Of a stretch of 64,000 nt of DNA, positions 32,337 to 41,245 are shown piece after piece (position 1 is the stretch's first letter; each line of letters opens with the position of its first letter). The notes beneath the pieces are model-generated. The model made no database searches and was not told the DNA's origin. It saw only the letters and a program-made list of their open reading frames with translations. The stretch spans positions 248,001 to 312,000 of the forward strand of contig NZ_CP011125.1 of NCBI RefSeq assembly GCF_000737325.1, in the 5' to 3' direction. The stretch is from Sandaracinus amylolyticus. GTDB lineage: Bacteria; Myxococcota_A; Polyangia; Polyangiales; Sandaracinaceae. A program made the translations under genes and the position numbers.

Positions 32337-32834
32337 ATGCTCGCGCGCGTGAAGACGCTGTTCTTGATGGGCGACTGTGAAGACCGCGAGCACGCGTTCG
32401 AGATCCTCTTCGAGCGTGCCCCCACTCCCGCCGAGCGCCTCGCGATCGTCGAGGCGGCCGAGGCGGAGCTCGGCGACTCGGGCGCGCGCATGTCGTGGAG
32501 CCCATGGCTCTGGTGGAAGGAGTGGGCGGTCGCGCCGATCGAGCACGACGATCGCCAGCTCTTCGACGAGATGGCGCCGACGCTCTTCGACGCAGCCGCG
32601 CGCGTCGTGCCGGTGCGACAGGTCGTGCTGCTCAACGCGATCGACGACGGCGACGGCAGGACCGCGCCGCCCGAGACGAAGCCGGGGCCGCGTTGGGATC
32701 GGTGGCTCGCGGGCAGCGACCCGCGTCTCGGCGTGTTCACCCGCGACCGGCCGCGCGACGGCAAGGCGCAGTCGGAGATCGACGACGCGGTGGAGTCCGC
32801 GCGCCGAGCACGGCGCGACGACGACGACGAGTGA
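32337..32834 (+). CDS. hypothetical soluble protein
   Basis: About 165 residues from the ATG at 32337; ATG 32289 and GTG 32349 are alternatives, none with a clear ribosome site. The sequence is acidic and helical, with a Trp-rich centre (SWSPWLWWKEWAV) and a charged C-terminus ending in Arg then Asp/Glu runs. No family or motif was recognised. It stands alone on the plus strand between pirin and the convergent flavoenzyme gene. Codon use agrees with a real gene. Confidence 0.6.
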   Translation: MLARVKTLFLMGDCEDREHAFEILFERAPTPAERLAIVEAAEAELGDSGARMSWSPWLWWKEWAVAPIEHDDRQLFDEMAPTLFDAAARVVPVRQVVLLNAIDDGDGRTAPPETKPGPRWDRWLAGSDPRLGVFTRDRPRDGKAQSEIDDAVESARRARRDDDDE

Positions 32835-32862
32835 TCGCGCGCCGTGTGCTCCGCTCGATCAC
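32831..32862. terminator. shared hairpin between convergent genes
   Basis: GTGATCG (32831-32837) and CGATCAC (32856-32862) form a 7-base stem around an 18-base loop. It covers the stops of the hypothetical gene and of the convergent flavoenzyme gene. It could end transcription from both sides, but it is short and has no T-run. Confidence 0.35.
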
Positions 32863-34325
32863 GGACGGGGCGGCGGTGCGGCCTCGCGCCGTGCCGTCTT
32901 CGCGGGCGTGATGTTCACGTTCACCCGGAAGAGGTTCTCGGGATCGTACTTCGCCTTGATCTGCGCGAGCCGCGGGAGGTGCTCGCCATACGCCGCGCTC
33001 ACGCGGCCCATGTCGTCCTCCGGCATGAAGTTGAGGTACCCGCCGCCCGTGGCGAACGGCGCCGCGCCCTGGAACAGGCTGCGCGCCCACGCGATGCACC
33101 GCGCGTCGTCCTCCGCGCGCTCCCAGCGCGTGTGCACGTTCATCGCGTACCCGACCGAGCGATACGCGTACGCCGTCGCGTCCTTCGGGATGCGCGCGAC
33201 CGCGCCGCCGAGCTGACCGACGAACACCTCGCAGAGCGGCGAGGGCATGCGCTTCGCGTGATCGACGAGCACGTCCCAGAGCCCGCGCGAGAGCGCCTGG
33301 AAGTAGTGCGTCTTCCAGTAATTCCTCGCGCCCGGCGTGAGCAGCGGATCGAACGCTTGCTGCCACGCGACGTACGGCATCGGCCCGACGTGCACGCCGT
33401 AGGGGCGACCGTGCTCGCGCAGCGGCGCGATCACCGCTTCACCGTCCTTCGGATCGCCGACCCAGCACACCGCGAGGATGATCGACGGCTTGCCGTGCAC
33501 CTCGGCGGGCAGGAACGGCAGCGGCGGCGCGCCGCGCAGCACCGCCCAGACCGTGAGCTCGTCGGGCGCGCTCTGGGTCACCCGCGAGTAGAAGTCGAGC
33601 ACGTCGTCGCCGTGCTCGAGCGGGTGCACGATCAGCCCCGCGATCACCTCCGGCCCGAGCGGCACCGCGTCGAACTCGAACGACGTGACCACGCCGAAGT
33701 TCCCACCGCCGCCGCGCAGCGCCCAGAAGAGATCCGCGTTCTCGCGCTCGCTCGCGTGCACTCGATCGCCGCTCGCGGTGACGACCTCGGCCGACACCAG
33801 ACGATCGACGGTCAGCCCGTGCTTGCGCGAGATCCACCCGAACCCGGCGCCGAGGGTCAGGCCCGCGACGCCGGTCGTCGAGTTGATCCCGACGGGCACC
33901 GCGAGCGCGCGCTTCTGCGTCATCGCGTCCAGGTCCGCGAGCGTCGCGCCCGCTTCGACCACCACGCGCGTGCTCCCGCTCGTCATGCGCACGCCGCGCA
34001 TCCCGCTCAGATCGATCGTGAGCCCGCCCTCGCACAGCGCGTTGCCCGCGATGTGGTGCCCGCCGCCGCGGATCGACGTGAGCGCGCGGTTCCGGCGCGC
34101 GAACTCCACGCAGCGGACGACGTCGTCGGGCGTGGCGCAGCGCGCGATCAGCGCCGGACGGCGATCGACCATCGCGTTCCACACCTGGCGTGCGGCGTCG
34201 TACCCCGGTGCGTCCTTCTCGATCAGCGAGCCCTGCATCGAGCTCGCGAGCGCCTCGATCGCGGGGCGATCCACGCGCATCGGCCGCCCTTCGAGCCTCA
34301 CCAACGTGAGTCCGTCGTTCTTCAT
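32859..34325 (-). CDS. FAD-binding oxidoreductase, berberine bridge enzyme (BBE) type
   Basis: A 488-residue flavoenzyme of the PCMH/BBE family. The FAD domain has RGGGHHIAGNAL, in which the first His is the likely covalent FAD attachment point. GINSTTGVAGLTLGAGFGW and ALRGGGGNFGVVTSFEF follow. The BBE C-terminal segment is YDPENLFRVNVNI. These enzymes oxidise sugars, alcohols or specialised metabolites with O2; the substrate is unknown. No signal peptide, so cytoplasmic. GAGGGAG about 6 bases before the ATG supports the start. It is divergent from the thioredoxin gene with 74 bases between. Confidence 0.88.
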   Translation of the reverse strand: MKNDGLTLVRLEGRPMRVDRPAIEALASSMQGSLIEKDAPGYDAARQVWNAMVDRRPALIARCATPDDVVRCVEFARRNRALTSIRGGGHHIAGNALCEGGLTIDLSGMRGVRMTSGSTRVVVEAGATLADLDAMTQKRALAVPVGINSTTGVAGLTLGAGFGWISRKHGLTVDRLVSAEVVTASGDRVHASERENADLFWALRGGGGNFGVVTSFEFDAVPLGPEVIAGLIVHPLEHGDDVLDFYSRVTQSAPDELTVWAVLRGAPPLPFLPAEVHGKPSIILAVCWVGDPKDGEAVIAPLREHGRPYGVHVGPMPYVAWQQAFDPLLTPGARNYWKTHYFQALSRGLWDVLVDHAKRMPSPLCEVFVGQLGGAVARIPKDATAYAYRSVGYAMNVHTRWERAEDDARCIAWARSLFQGAAPFATGGGYLNFMPEDDMGRVSAAYGEHLPRLAQIKAKYDPENLFRVNVNITPAKTARREAAPPPRP

Positions 34326-34399
34326 CGCGCGCTCCCTCTCACACGGCACGACGTAGTCGCCTCGCGAGCAGGAACGAAGCGCGGTACACGGGCGCTCGC

Positions 34400-34771
34400 A
34401 TGAGGCTCCTCGATCGGCTCTTCGGTGCGCGCGAGAAGGTGATCCCCGAGCGGGTGCGCGACGTCGATGCGTACGAGCGGCTCGTGGTGCGCTCGGAGCG
34501 CCCGGTGATCGTCGACGTGTGGAGCGCGACGTGCGCGCCGTGCAAGAAGCTCGAGCCGGTGCTGATCGAGGTCGCGACGCGCTACGCCGATCGCGTGCGC
34601 GTCGTGGAGATCGGCACCGCGGACTGCGATCCGCGCCTGCTCGCGAAGCTCGACGTGCGCGCGACGCCGACGCTGATCGTCGTGAAGGACGGCGAGGAGC
34701 TCGGACGGCAGACCGGGTGGCGGCCCGTCGAGTGGTTCGAGCAGATGATCGAGGCCGAGCTGGGGGGCTGA
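34400..34771 (+). CDS. thioredoxin
   Basis: A 123-residue thioredoxin-fold protein. The active site is CAPC (Cys45 and Cys48), in WSATCAPCKKLEP rather than the canonical WCGPC. The cis-Pro motif RATPTLIVVKDG follows. An N-terminal extension of about 20 residues precedes the fold and is not a signal peptide, so it should act in the cytoplasm as a dithiol reductant. The CAPC dipeptide may shift the redox potential. It is divergent from the flavoenzyme gene and upstream of the Cys-rich lipoprotein; a link to disulfide handling is only a guess. Confidence 0.88.
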   Translation: MRLLDRLFGAREKVIPERVRDVDAYERLVVRSERPVIVDVWSATCAPCKKLEPVLIEVATRYADRVRVVEIGTADCDPRLLAKLDVRATPTLIVVKDGEELGRQTGWRPVEWFEQMIEAELGG

Positions 34772-34830
34772 TGCCCGAAGGGAGAAGCGCTCGCGTGCGC
34801 TCGTACGTCGCTGCGGCCGAGGTCCGAACC

Positions 34831-36507
34831 ATGCGTCGCGCGCTCTCGATCTCCACGATCCTCTGGTTCGCATCCCTCGCGCTCGCGTGCGGCGGGTCGC
34901 CCGACGACGATGTCGTCGACGCCGGGGATCTCTTCGACGCGAGCGAGTCACCCGACGACGCGGGCGCGATCGACGCGAGCGCGCCCGACGCGTACGTGCC
35001 CGAGCCATGCGAGAGCCCCGGCGCGATCGAGGAAGTGGCATGCGGGCGCTGCGGCACGACGGATCGCTTCTGCACCGCGGATCGCGTGTGGGCCTACGGT
35101 CCGTGCGAGGACGAAGGCGAGTGCACGCCCGGCACGTCACGCGACGCGACGTGCGGAGACTGCGGCATGCGCGTGGAGCGCTGCGCTGCGACGTGCGAGT
35201 GGATCTCCGACGCGGCGTGCGAGGACGAGGGCGAGTGCACGCCCGGCACGATCCTTCGCGCGGCGAGCGACTGCCCCAGCGGTCAGACCCGCGAGCTCGC
35301 GTGCAGCGCCGCGTGTGCCTACGAGCCGGCGGGCGAGTGCGAAGCGGATCCGTGCACCACGCCCGGTGCGCGCGAGGACGTGCCCTGCGGCGCGTGCGGC
35401 ACGCGCGAGCGCTTCTGCACCGCCGAGCGCGTGTGGGCGTACGGGCCGTGCGGCGACGAGGGCGAGTGCACGCCGGGCACCACGGGGCGCGTCGCGTGCG
35501 GACGCTGCGGGACGCTCGCGGCGCAGTGCACGACGTCGTGCGGGTGGTCGCCGAGCGGCGCGTGCGAGGGCGAAGGGGCGTGTACGCCGGGCACGACCGG
35601 GCCGTGCACCACGTCGTGCGGCACCACGGGCACCGCCACGTGCGAGGCGACGTGTGGACCCGGCACGTGCGCGCCGCCCGCGGAGTCGTGCAACGGTGCC
35701 GACGACGACTGCGACGGCGCACGCGACGAGACCTTCACCTGCGTGCGCGGCGCGACGCGACCGTGCGCGAGCGCGTGCGGCAGCGGGGTCGAGACGTGCA
35801 GCACCGCATGCGCGTGGGGCGCGTGCAGCGCGCCGACGAGCTGCTGCACCGACGCCGACGGAGACGGCGCGGGCGTGGGCGCGACCTGCGCGATCGTCGA
35901 CTGCGACGACACGCGCGCCGACGTGTTCCCCGGCGCGCCCGAGCTCTGCGACTTCGTCGACAACGACTGCGACACGGGCGCCGTCGACGAGGGCTGCCGC
36001 GTGCGTGCAGCGCGCTACGTCGAGTGCACCGAGCACCACTGGACGAGCCACATCGAGGACCTGGGACCGTACTGCGCGCCGCTGCCCTCCTCGCGCGCCG
36101 CGGGCTGCTCGTCGAACGGCTGCGCGCTCACGACGTGCGGCGGAACGAGCTGTTGGACCGCGGAGTGCGCGACGCCGGGTGCGTGCTTCACGACGTACCG
36201 CCGCCAGGAAGGCGCGCTCGCGTCGCTCGTGAGGCTCTACCACTGGAACGAGCCGGGCAGCGCGCGCAACCGCTACACCACCACGTCGACTCCGCCGCTC
36301 GGGTACACCGCTGGTGCGCCGCTCGATCTCGGCTTCGTCGCGACCACTCCGATCGCGCCGCCGGGCCTCGCGCCGCTCGCGCTGGTCGAGTGTGAGTGGA
36401 CGCCGGCGAGCGGTGGGCTCGACTACTTCCTCACGACGCGCGAGAGCGAATGCAGCGCGCGCGGAGGCACGATCGCGGCGCGCCTCGGGTACGTCTGGGC
36501 GCCGTGA
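34831..36507 (+). CDS. Cys-rich repeat lipoprotein with MopE-like motifs
   Basis: A 558-residue protein with lipobox LALAC (Cys21) and an Asp/Ala/Ser/Pro linker to about residue 65. Cys-rich repeats of about 40-45 residues follow (ECTPGT ... CGxCGT ... WxYGPC), recurring about seven times. Two MopE-like Cys/Asp motifs are present: CNGADDDCDGARDE and the more divergent CDFVDNDCDTGAVDEG. The C-terminal 160 residues look like a globular domain with an LxRLYHWNEPGSARNRYTTT segment resembling DUF5648/lectin-like repeats. The repeats probably form disulfide-linked, calcium- or metal-binding modules at the surface. No enzyme motif. A strong convergent terminator follows. Confidence 0.8.
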   Translation: MRRALSISTILWFASLALACGGSPDDDVVDAGDLFDASESPDDAGAIDASAPDAYVPEPCESPGAIEEVACGRCGTTDRFCTADRVWAYGPCEDEGECTPGTSRDATCGDCGMRVERCAATCEWISDAACEDEGECTPGTILRAASDCPSGQTRELACSAACAYEPAGECEADPCTTPGAREDVPCGACGTRERFCTAERVWAYGPCGDEGECTPGTTGRVACGRCGTLAAQCTTSCGWSPSGACEGEGACTPGTTGPCTTSCGTTGTATCEATCGPGTCAPPAESCNGADDDCDGARDETFTCVRGATRPCASACGSGVETCSTACAWGACSAPTSCCTDADGDGAGVGATCAIVDCDDTRADVFPGAPELCDFVDNDCDTGAVDEGCRVRAARYVECTEHHWTSHIEDLGPYCAPLPSSRAAGCSSNGCALTTCGGTSCWTAECATPGACFTTYRRQEGALASLVRLYHWNEPGSARNRYTTTSTPPLGYTAGAPLDLGFVATTPIAPPGLAPLALVECEWTPASGGLDYFLTTRESECSARGGTIAARLGYVWAP

Positions 36508-36517
36508 AGAACGAAGC

Positions 36518-36548
36518 GGCGCGCCCTCTCTTGAGAAGAGGACGCGCC
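36518..36548. terminator. bidirectional hairpin terminator between convergent genes
   Basis: GGCGCG (36518-36523) and CCTCT (36525-36529) pair with AGAGG (36537-36541) and CGCGCC (36543-36548) across one C/A mismatch and a 7-base loop. The stem is symmetrical, so it can serve both the Cys-rich lipoprotein (plus) and the trypsin-like protease (minus). Confidence 0.75.
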
Positions 36549-36575
36549 GTTCTCGTCGTCGCGCTCGCGCCGTGA

Positions 36576-37667
36576 TCACTCCGCCGGCGTGTACGTGATC
36601 GTCAGCGTGAACTCGCTCGCGGTGTAGCCGTTGACCGCCACGTACGCCTCGGTCGCGCCCGCGGGCACGGTGAGCTCGCAGAGCTCGTTCGAGTCGCCCG
36701 CGTAAGGGCGGCACGCGTAGGTGGAGCTCGTCGGGCGCGCATCGAAGCGCACGTAGAGATCCGCATCGCCGGTGCCGCTGAGCGCCGCGCGGAACGGCGA
36801 GCCCGCCGCGACCGGCAGTGCGTCGAAGAACTGCGCGCGACCCTGCGCGAGCGAGCCCGACTGGCGGATCGTCTCGGGCTCCGCGCCGCCACCACCACCA
36901 CCGTCGTCCGGCGGATCGACGGGACCACCGCCGCTCACGCCGAGGAAGTCGAGGTACGCGTCGACGCGCGTGTCGACACCGTACTGCGTGCAGTACGCGT
37001 CTCCGTACGACGTCACGCCGGCGACGAGGTACGCACCGCTCGCGTCGCGGTGCAGCGCGGGACCGCCCGAGTCGCCGTTGCACGTGTTGCGACCGGCCGC
37101 GCCGTAGCGGAACTGCGTGCTCGACACCTGCGTGATCGGGATGTTCACCGCGCGCTTGATGCCCGACCCGCTCTGGGTCCGGCCATCGCTCACGCCGTAG
37201 CCGACGTGCAGCAGCTCACGACCGACCCACGACGACGTCATGCTGTTCGCCGGCAGCACGCCGATCGGCTGCACGCCCGCGGGCTGCGACGCGAGATCGA
37301 GATAGGCGATGTCGTTCGTCAGCGCGCGCGAGTTGTAGCCGGGGTGCGGGACCGCGCGGACCACGCGCGTGCGCGTCTGGACCTGCGACGCCGACGGGCC
37401 GGTGATGAACGTGATCTGCGACGCGCTCGTGCCCGCGACGCAGTGGGCCGCCGTGACCACGCGCGTCGGCGTGATCAGCGTGCCGGTGCAGAACGGCGAG
37501 CCGCCGGACGCGAGCGCGCCGACCGCGGGCACGCCGCTGAACGCGCTGCCGCCGACGATCGCGTCGGTCTTCGTGTCGAGATCGGAGTCGAGGCCAGGCT
37601 CGTCGGCGGGCGCGCAACCAGCGAGCGCCGTCGTCACCGCGAGCATCGAGAGAAGCTTCCGGATCAA
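36576..37667 (-). CDS. trypsin-like serine protease with C-terminal PPC domain, lipoprotein
   Basis: About 363 residues. Lipobox LAGC is near Cys18, and a short propeptide leads to the chymotrypsin-type N-terminus IVGG (37-40). The catalytic triad is His75 (TAAHC), Asp119 (NDIAYLD) and Ser200 (GDSGGP). A Pro/Gly-rich linker leads to a bacterial pre-peptidase C-terminal (PPC) domain at about 270-363. A perfect GGAGGT lies 7 bases before a TTG at 37667, which is taken as the start; the ATG at 37682 would put that site inside the gene. The activation site is preceded by Asp-Ala, not Arg/Lys, so it should not self-activate by tryptic cleavage. Confidence 0.88.
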   Translation of the reverse strand: MIRKLLSMLAVTTALAGCAPADEPGLDSDLDTKTDAIVGGSAFSGVPAVGALASGGSPFCTGTLITPTRVVTAAHCVAGTSASQITFITGPSASQVQTRTRVVRAVPHPGYNSRALTNDIAYLDLASQPAGVQPIGVLPANSMTSSWVGRELLHVGYGVSDGRTQSGSGIKRAVNIPITQVSSTQFRYGAAGRNTCNGDSGGPALHRDASGAYLVAGVTSYGDAYCTQYGVDTRVDAYLDFLGVSGGGPVDPPDDGGGGGGAEPETIRQSGSLAQGRAQFFDALPVAAGSPFRAALSGTGDADLYVRFDARPTSSTYACRPYAGDSNELCELTVPAGATEAYVAVNGYTASEFTLTITYTPAE

Positions 37668-37940
37668 CGCATCCACCTCCATCAGCACGCGCGCTCGTCC
37701 TCGCTCGTGCCGCGGACAAGAGGGCGCGTCGCGCCCGGAGCGATCACTCGTGCGAGGCGAATTCGTGCTCGCTCGCAACGATTCGCTCGCGCGTCGTGCA
37801 CACGTCCGCTTTCGTTGCGCTGACACGATGAACGGCCAAGTGCCGCGAGGTGAGATGCACGGCGATCGGCGCGCACCTCGCCCGCGTCGGCGCGTGGGAT
37901 CGACGTCGATCGCGCGTCGCATCGCGGTACCCTCACCGCG

Positions 37941-39581
37941 ATGGGCGAGGATGTACCCCCGACCAGCGCGCCCGATCCCACGCGTGCGATCCACGATCTG
38001 AGCGAGGTGGAGATCCGGGACGCCGAGGCGAAGCCGCGCGAGTGGATCGGCCGCGTGCTCGACGCGCGATATCGACTGTCCGAGCCGATCGGCGAAGGCG
38101 GCTTCGGGTTCGTCTTCCGCGCGAAGCACCTGATCCTCGGGCGCGACGTCGCGGTGAAGATCCTGCAGAGCGCCGCCCATGCCGACCCGGTCGAGCGCGC
38201 GCGCTTCGATCGCGAGTCGTCGATGCTCGCCGCGCTCTCGCATCCGCACATCGTCGGGGTCACCGACTTCGGCGTGAGCGAGGGCGTGCCCTACCTCGTG
38301 ATGGAGCTCGTCGAGGGGCGCAGCCTCCGCGCGATGCTCGATCAGCGCGAGCTCACCGCGGAGCGCGCGCTCGCGCTCGTGGTGCAGATCCTCAAGGCGC
38401 TCGCGTACGCGCACGAGCACGGGATCGTCCATCGCGATCTGAAGCCCGCGAACGTGCTGGTGCAGCGCCTCGGCGACGACGACCACGCGAAGCTGCTCGA
38501 CTTCGGGTTCGCGAAGTTCTTCGGCGCGCTCGAGAACAAAGCGGGCAACGAGCTCACCGCGCACGGGACCGCGTTCGGCACCGCGGGCTACATCGCGCCC
38601 GAGCAGCTCGGCTCGTCGACGATCGACGGCCGCGTCGATCTCTACGCGGCGAGCGTGCTGCTCTTCGAGATGCTCGCGGGGCGACGCCCGTTCCAGGACC
38701 CCGACACCGTGCACGAGCTGCGCGCGACGCTGATCGAGCCGCCGCCCTCGCTCGTCACGCTACGCCCCGATCTGCCGCTCGCGCCCGCGCTCGATCCGAT
38801 CCTCGCGCGCGGGCTCGCGAAAGATCCCGCGCAGCGCTTCGAGTCGGCGCTGGAGATGATGCGCGCGCTCGAGCCGTTCCTTCCTGCGCCGCGCGTGAGC
38901 GCTGCGCCCGCGCCGAGCCCGCCCGCGCGGCGCGCGCCGCCGATGCCGTCCCTCCCGATCATCGCCGCGGTGATCGGCGCCGCAGCGCTCGGGCTGATCA
39001 CGATCGCGGGCGTGATCGCCGGCTGGGCGTGGTCGCGCTCGCACGACGAGCCCGAGCCGCCGCCGGTCGCGACGTTGCCCGCGCCCTCGTTCCAGATCGA
39101 GCACGACACGCCGCTGCTCGGTCCTCCCACCGGCGAGCGTCCGGCGCCCGGCGACGTGTGGGCGCCGCCTCTTCCTCCCGAGCTCGCTGCGATCCGCACG
39201 CAGCTCGCGGCCGGCGAGACGCTGCGCGCGCCCGAGCGCCGCACCCTGACGCGCATGATCCGCGAGCAGCCGTGGGACGCGCGACCGCACCTCTTGCTCG
39301 CGTACTCGCAGCGTCAGGAGCGCTCGCTCACCGCGGCGATCCAGAGCTACGAGCGCGCGTACCGCGCGTCGCCCGCGAGCCGCGGCGACGAGCAGATGCT
39401 CACCGACCTCGTGGTGATGGCGGCGCACCCGACCGCCGGCACGCGTGCCGCCGAGGCGATCGCGACGATCTACGGCAGCGAGGCGATCCCCGCGGTCGAT
39501 CGCGCGATCGCGGTCTCGATCGTCGACGCGCGCGCCCACGGGCGGCTGCAGGCCCTGCGCGATCGGCTCGCCGCGAATTGA
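37941..39581 (+). CDS. membrane-anchored Ser/Thr protein kinase
   Basis: A 546-residue Hanks-type kinase. The Gly loop is GEGGFGFVF (51-59) and the ATP lysine Lys73 (VAVKIL). The catalytic loop is HRDLKPAN (164-171), with DFG at 187-189 and GTAGYIAPEQ as the activation end. All key residues are present, so it should be active. A Pro/Ala linker leads to one transmembrane segment (about 338-364) and a 180-residue extracytoplasmic helical region (TPR-like, ARPHLLLAYSQRQERSLTAAI), a likely sensor part. It is divergent from the trypsin-like protease over 273 bases in which no other gene is seen. Confidence 0.92.
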   Translation: MGEDVPPTSAPDPTRAIHDLSEVEIRDAEAKPREWIGRVLDARYRLSEPIGEGGFGFVFRAKHLILGRDVAVKILQSAAHADPVERARFDRESSMLAALSHPHIVGVTDFGVSEGVPYLVMELVEGRSLRAMLDQRELTAERALALVVQILKALAYAHEHGIVHRDLKPANVLVQRLGDDDHAKLLDFGFAKFFGALENKAGNELTAHGTAFGTAGYIAPEQLGSSTIDGRVDLYAASVLLFEMLAGRRPFQDPDTVHELRATLIEPPPSLVTLRPDLPLAPALDPILARGLAKDPAQRFESALEMMRALEPFLPAPRVSAAPAPSPPARRAPPMPSLPIIAAVIGAAALGLITIAGVIAGWAWSRSHDEPEPPPVATLPAPSFQIEHDTPLLGPPTGERPAPGDVWAPPLPPELAAIRTQLAAGETLRAPERRTLTRMIREQPWDARPHLLLAYSQRQERSLTAAIQSYERAYRASPASRGDEQMLTDLVVMAAHPTAGTRAAEAIATIYGSEAIPAVDRAIAVSIVDARAHGRLQALRDRLAAN

Positions 39582-39686
39582 GGGTCGCGCACGGGATCGT
39601 TGCCGCAGCAGCAACGGCGTGTTCGCGCCGGCCGCCGCTGTTCGCGCGTCCGCGCAGCTGCATGGTGATCGCGAAGGAAGGTCACC

Positions 39687-40082
39687 ATGAGCCACACAAC
39701 GCGTTCGCTCGACGGCTCCTCCGCGCCCGAGCTCGATCGTCACCGTGACCGCGGCATCCTCGGCGTGCTCGCGCTCGTCCCCGGCTCGCTGCTGACGCTC
39801 GCGATCGCGACGATCGTGATCGCCGGCGAGCCGACCGGCGCCGGCCTCGTGCTGCTCGCGGGGCACTTCGTGACGCAGTTCATCGTGCTGCTCGTCTACG
39901 CCGCGCTGCTGGTGAACGACGAGGGCCTCGATCCCCTCGGCCGCGCGCTCTTCGGCGCGACGTTCTTGTTCGGCGCGCCGGTCGCGCTGCCGGTCTACTA
40001 CGTCCTGCGCGTGCTGATCCCGTCGCGCCCCGAGGTCCGCGGCCGCGCGATCGCGGTCCGGCTCGCGACCGCGACGGTCTAG
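39687..40082 (+). CDS. small integral membrane protein of unknown function
   Basis: A 131-residue protein with three hydrophobic segments (about 25-46, 52-76 and 87-110), a polar N-terminus and a basic C-terminus. No family was recognised. AAGGTCACC just before the ATG is a usable ribosome site. Its TAG stop (40080-40082) overlaps the TAG of the convergent MBL-rhodanese gene (CTAG shared). Nothing in the sequence gives a function. Confidence 0.7.
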   Translation: MSHTTRSLDGSSAPELDRHRDRGILGVLALVPGSLLTLAIATIVIAGEPTGAGLVLLAGHFVTQFIVLLVYAALLVNDEGLDPLGRALFGATFLFGAPVALPVYYVLRVLIPSRPEVRGRAIAVRLATATV

Positions 40083-41185
40083 CTCGACTGCGTCGCGTCC
40101 TCGCGCGCGCTGCCGCCCCGATCGATCGGCAGTCGCTGCGCGTTCCACGCGGTCATGCCGCCGCGCATCGACGCGACGCGCCCGAAGCCCAGCGCGCGCA
40201 GCTGCAGCGCCGCCTTGCCCGAGCGCCCGCCCGATCGACAGATCGCGACGATCGGCGCGCCGCGATCCCACGACTGCGCCTCGCGCTCGATCGTCGCGAG
40301 CGGCACGAGCTCGCTGCCGGGCACGTGCCCGAGCTCGCCGACGAACTCGCTCGGCTCGCGCACGTCGACGAGGCGCGCCGCGCCGGGATGCGTCGCGATC
40401 CACTCGGGCGCCAGCTCCGGGATCCCGCCTGCGCTCGTCTCGACCGGCGCCCACCGCGGCGCCTCGATCGGCTCCGGCGTCGCGGGCACGCCGCGCGGCA
40501 CGCCGCACGCGAGGTTCGCCGGCAGCGCGACGTCGATCTTCTTCGGGTACGCGAGCTGGAGCTTCGCCATGATCGCGACGAACTCGGCCTCGCCGCGCCC
40601 GCCGCCGAGCCGCGGGTTGAGCCGCTTCTCCTCGCCGATCGACGTGACGGTGCGTCCTTTGTAGTCGTGCCCCGGGTACACGAGCGTCGTGTCGGGCAGC
40701 GTGAAGAGCTTCTCGTGCACCGAGCGATAGAGCGTCGGCGCGTCGCCCTGCTGGAAGTCGGTGCGGCCCGAGCCGCGGATCAGCAGCGCGTCGCCGGTGA
40801 ACGCCATCGTGTGATCGCCGGTGACGTAGGTGAGGCAGCCGCTCGTGTGCCCGGGCGTCTCGCGCACCTCGAACTCGTGCGCGCCGAACCGGATGCGGTC
40901 GCCGTCCTTCACCAGCACGTCGGCGCACCCGACGCCCGCGCGCTCCGAGAGCACGGTGCGGCAGCCGAGCCGCTCGCGCAGCGTGCCCAGCGCCGTGACG
41001 TGATCGGCGTGGACGTGGGTGTCGAGCGCGTAGCGCAGCTCGAGCTCGAGGTCTCGCACCAGCGCGACGTCGCGCTCCACCTGCTCGAGCACGGGGTCGA
41101 TGATCACCGCTTCGCGCGTCCGCTCGTCGGCGAGCAGGTAGGTGTACGTCGAGGACTCGTGGTCGAAGAGCTGTCGGAAGAGCAT
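40079..41185 (-). CDS. persulfide dioxygenase-like MBL hydrolase fused to rhodanese
   Basis: A 368-residue fusion. The N-terminal metallo-beta-lactamase domain of ETHE1 type has the metal motif THVHADH (56-62), TPGHTSGCL and PGHDYKGRTVTSIGEEKRLNPRL. The last is characteristic of persulfide dioxygenases, which oxidise glutathione persulfide to sulfite. The C-terminal rhodanese domain (about 255-350) has the active-site loop CRSGGRS (Cys316), so it can carry sulfane sulfur to or from the dioxygenase. ATG 41185 is used because GAGAGGTGG lies 5 bases upstream. It follows the TauE/SafE gene on the same strand; a dyad lies in the gap between them. Confidence 0.9.
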   Translation of the reverse strand: MLFRQLFDHESSTYTYLLADERTREAVIIDPVLEQVERDVALVRDLELELRYALDTHVHADHVTALGTLRERLGCRTVLSERAGVGCADVLVKDGDRIRFGAHEFEVRETPGHTSGCLTYVTGDHTMAFTGDALLIRGSGRTDFQQGDAPTLYRSVHEKLFTLPDTTLVYPGHDYKGRTVTSIGEEKRLNPRLGGGRGEAEFVAIMAKLQLAYPKKIDVALPANLACGVPRGVPATPEPIEAPRWAPVETSAGGIPELAPEWIATHPGAARLVDVREPSEFVGELGHVPGSELVPLATIEREAQSWDRGAPIVAICRSGGRSGKAALQLRALGFGRVASMRGGMTAWNAQRLPIDRGGSAREDATQSS

Positions 41186-41198
41186 CGGAGCCACCTCT

Positions 41199-41245
41199 CG
41201 AAACGATGTTTCACCGCGACGCGTCGGGCTGAAACGCGTGTTTCA
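41199..41245. promoter_or_regulatory. two GAAAC/GTTTC dyads at the tauE end, before the MBL-rhodanese gene
   Basis: A 15-base dyad at 41199-41213 (CGAAACGATGTTTCA on the plus strand) contains the tauE stop codon. A 16-base TGAAAC-GCGT-GTTTCA dyad lies at 41230-41245, inside the last codons of tauE. Together they sit directly upstream of the MBL-rhodanese gene and could act as operators for it. Confidence 0.55.

Noticed and set aside
39594-39624. Short GC-rich inverted sequences downstream of the Ser/Thr kinase
   Set aside because: The arms are brief and imperfect, and no terminator-like structure stands out.
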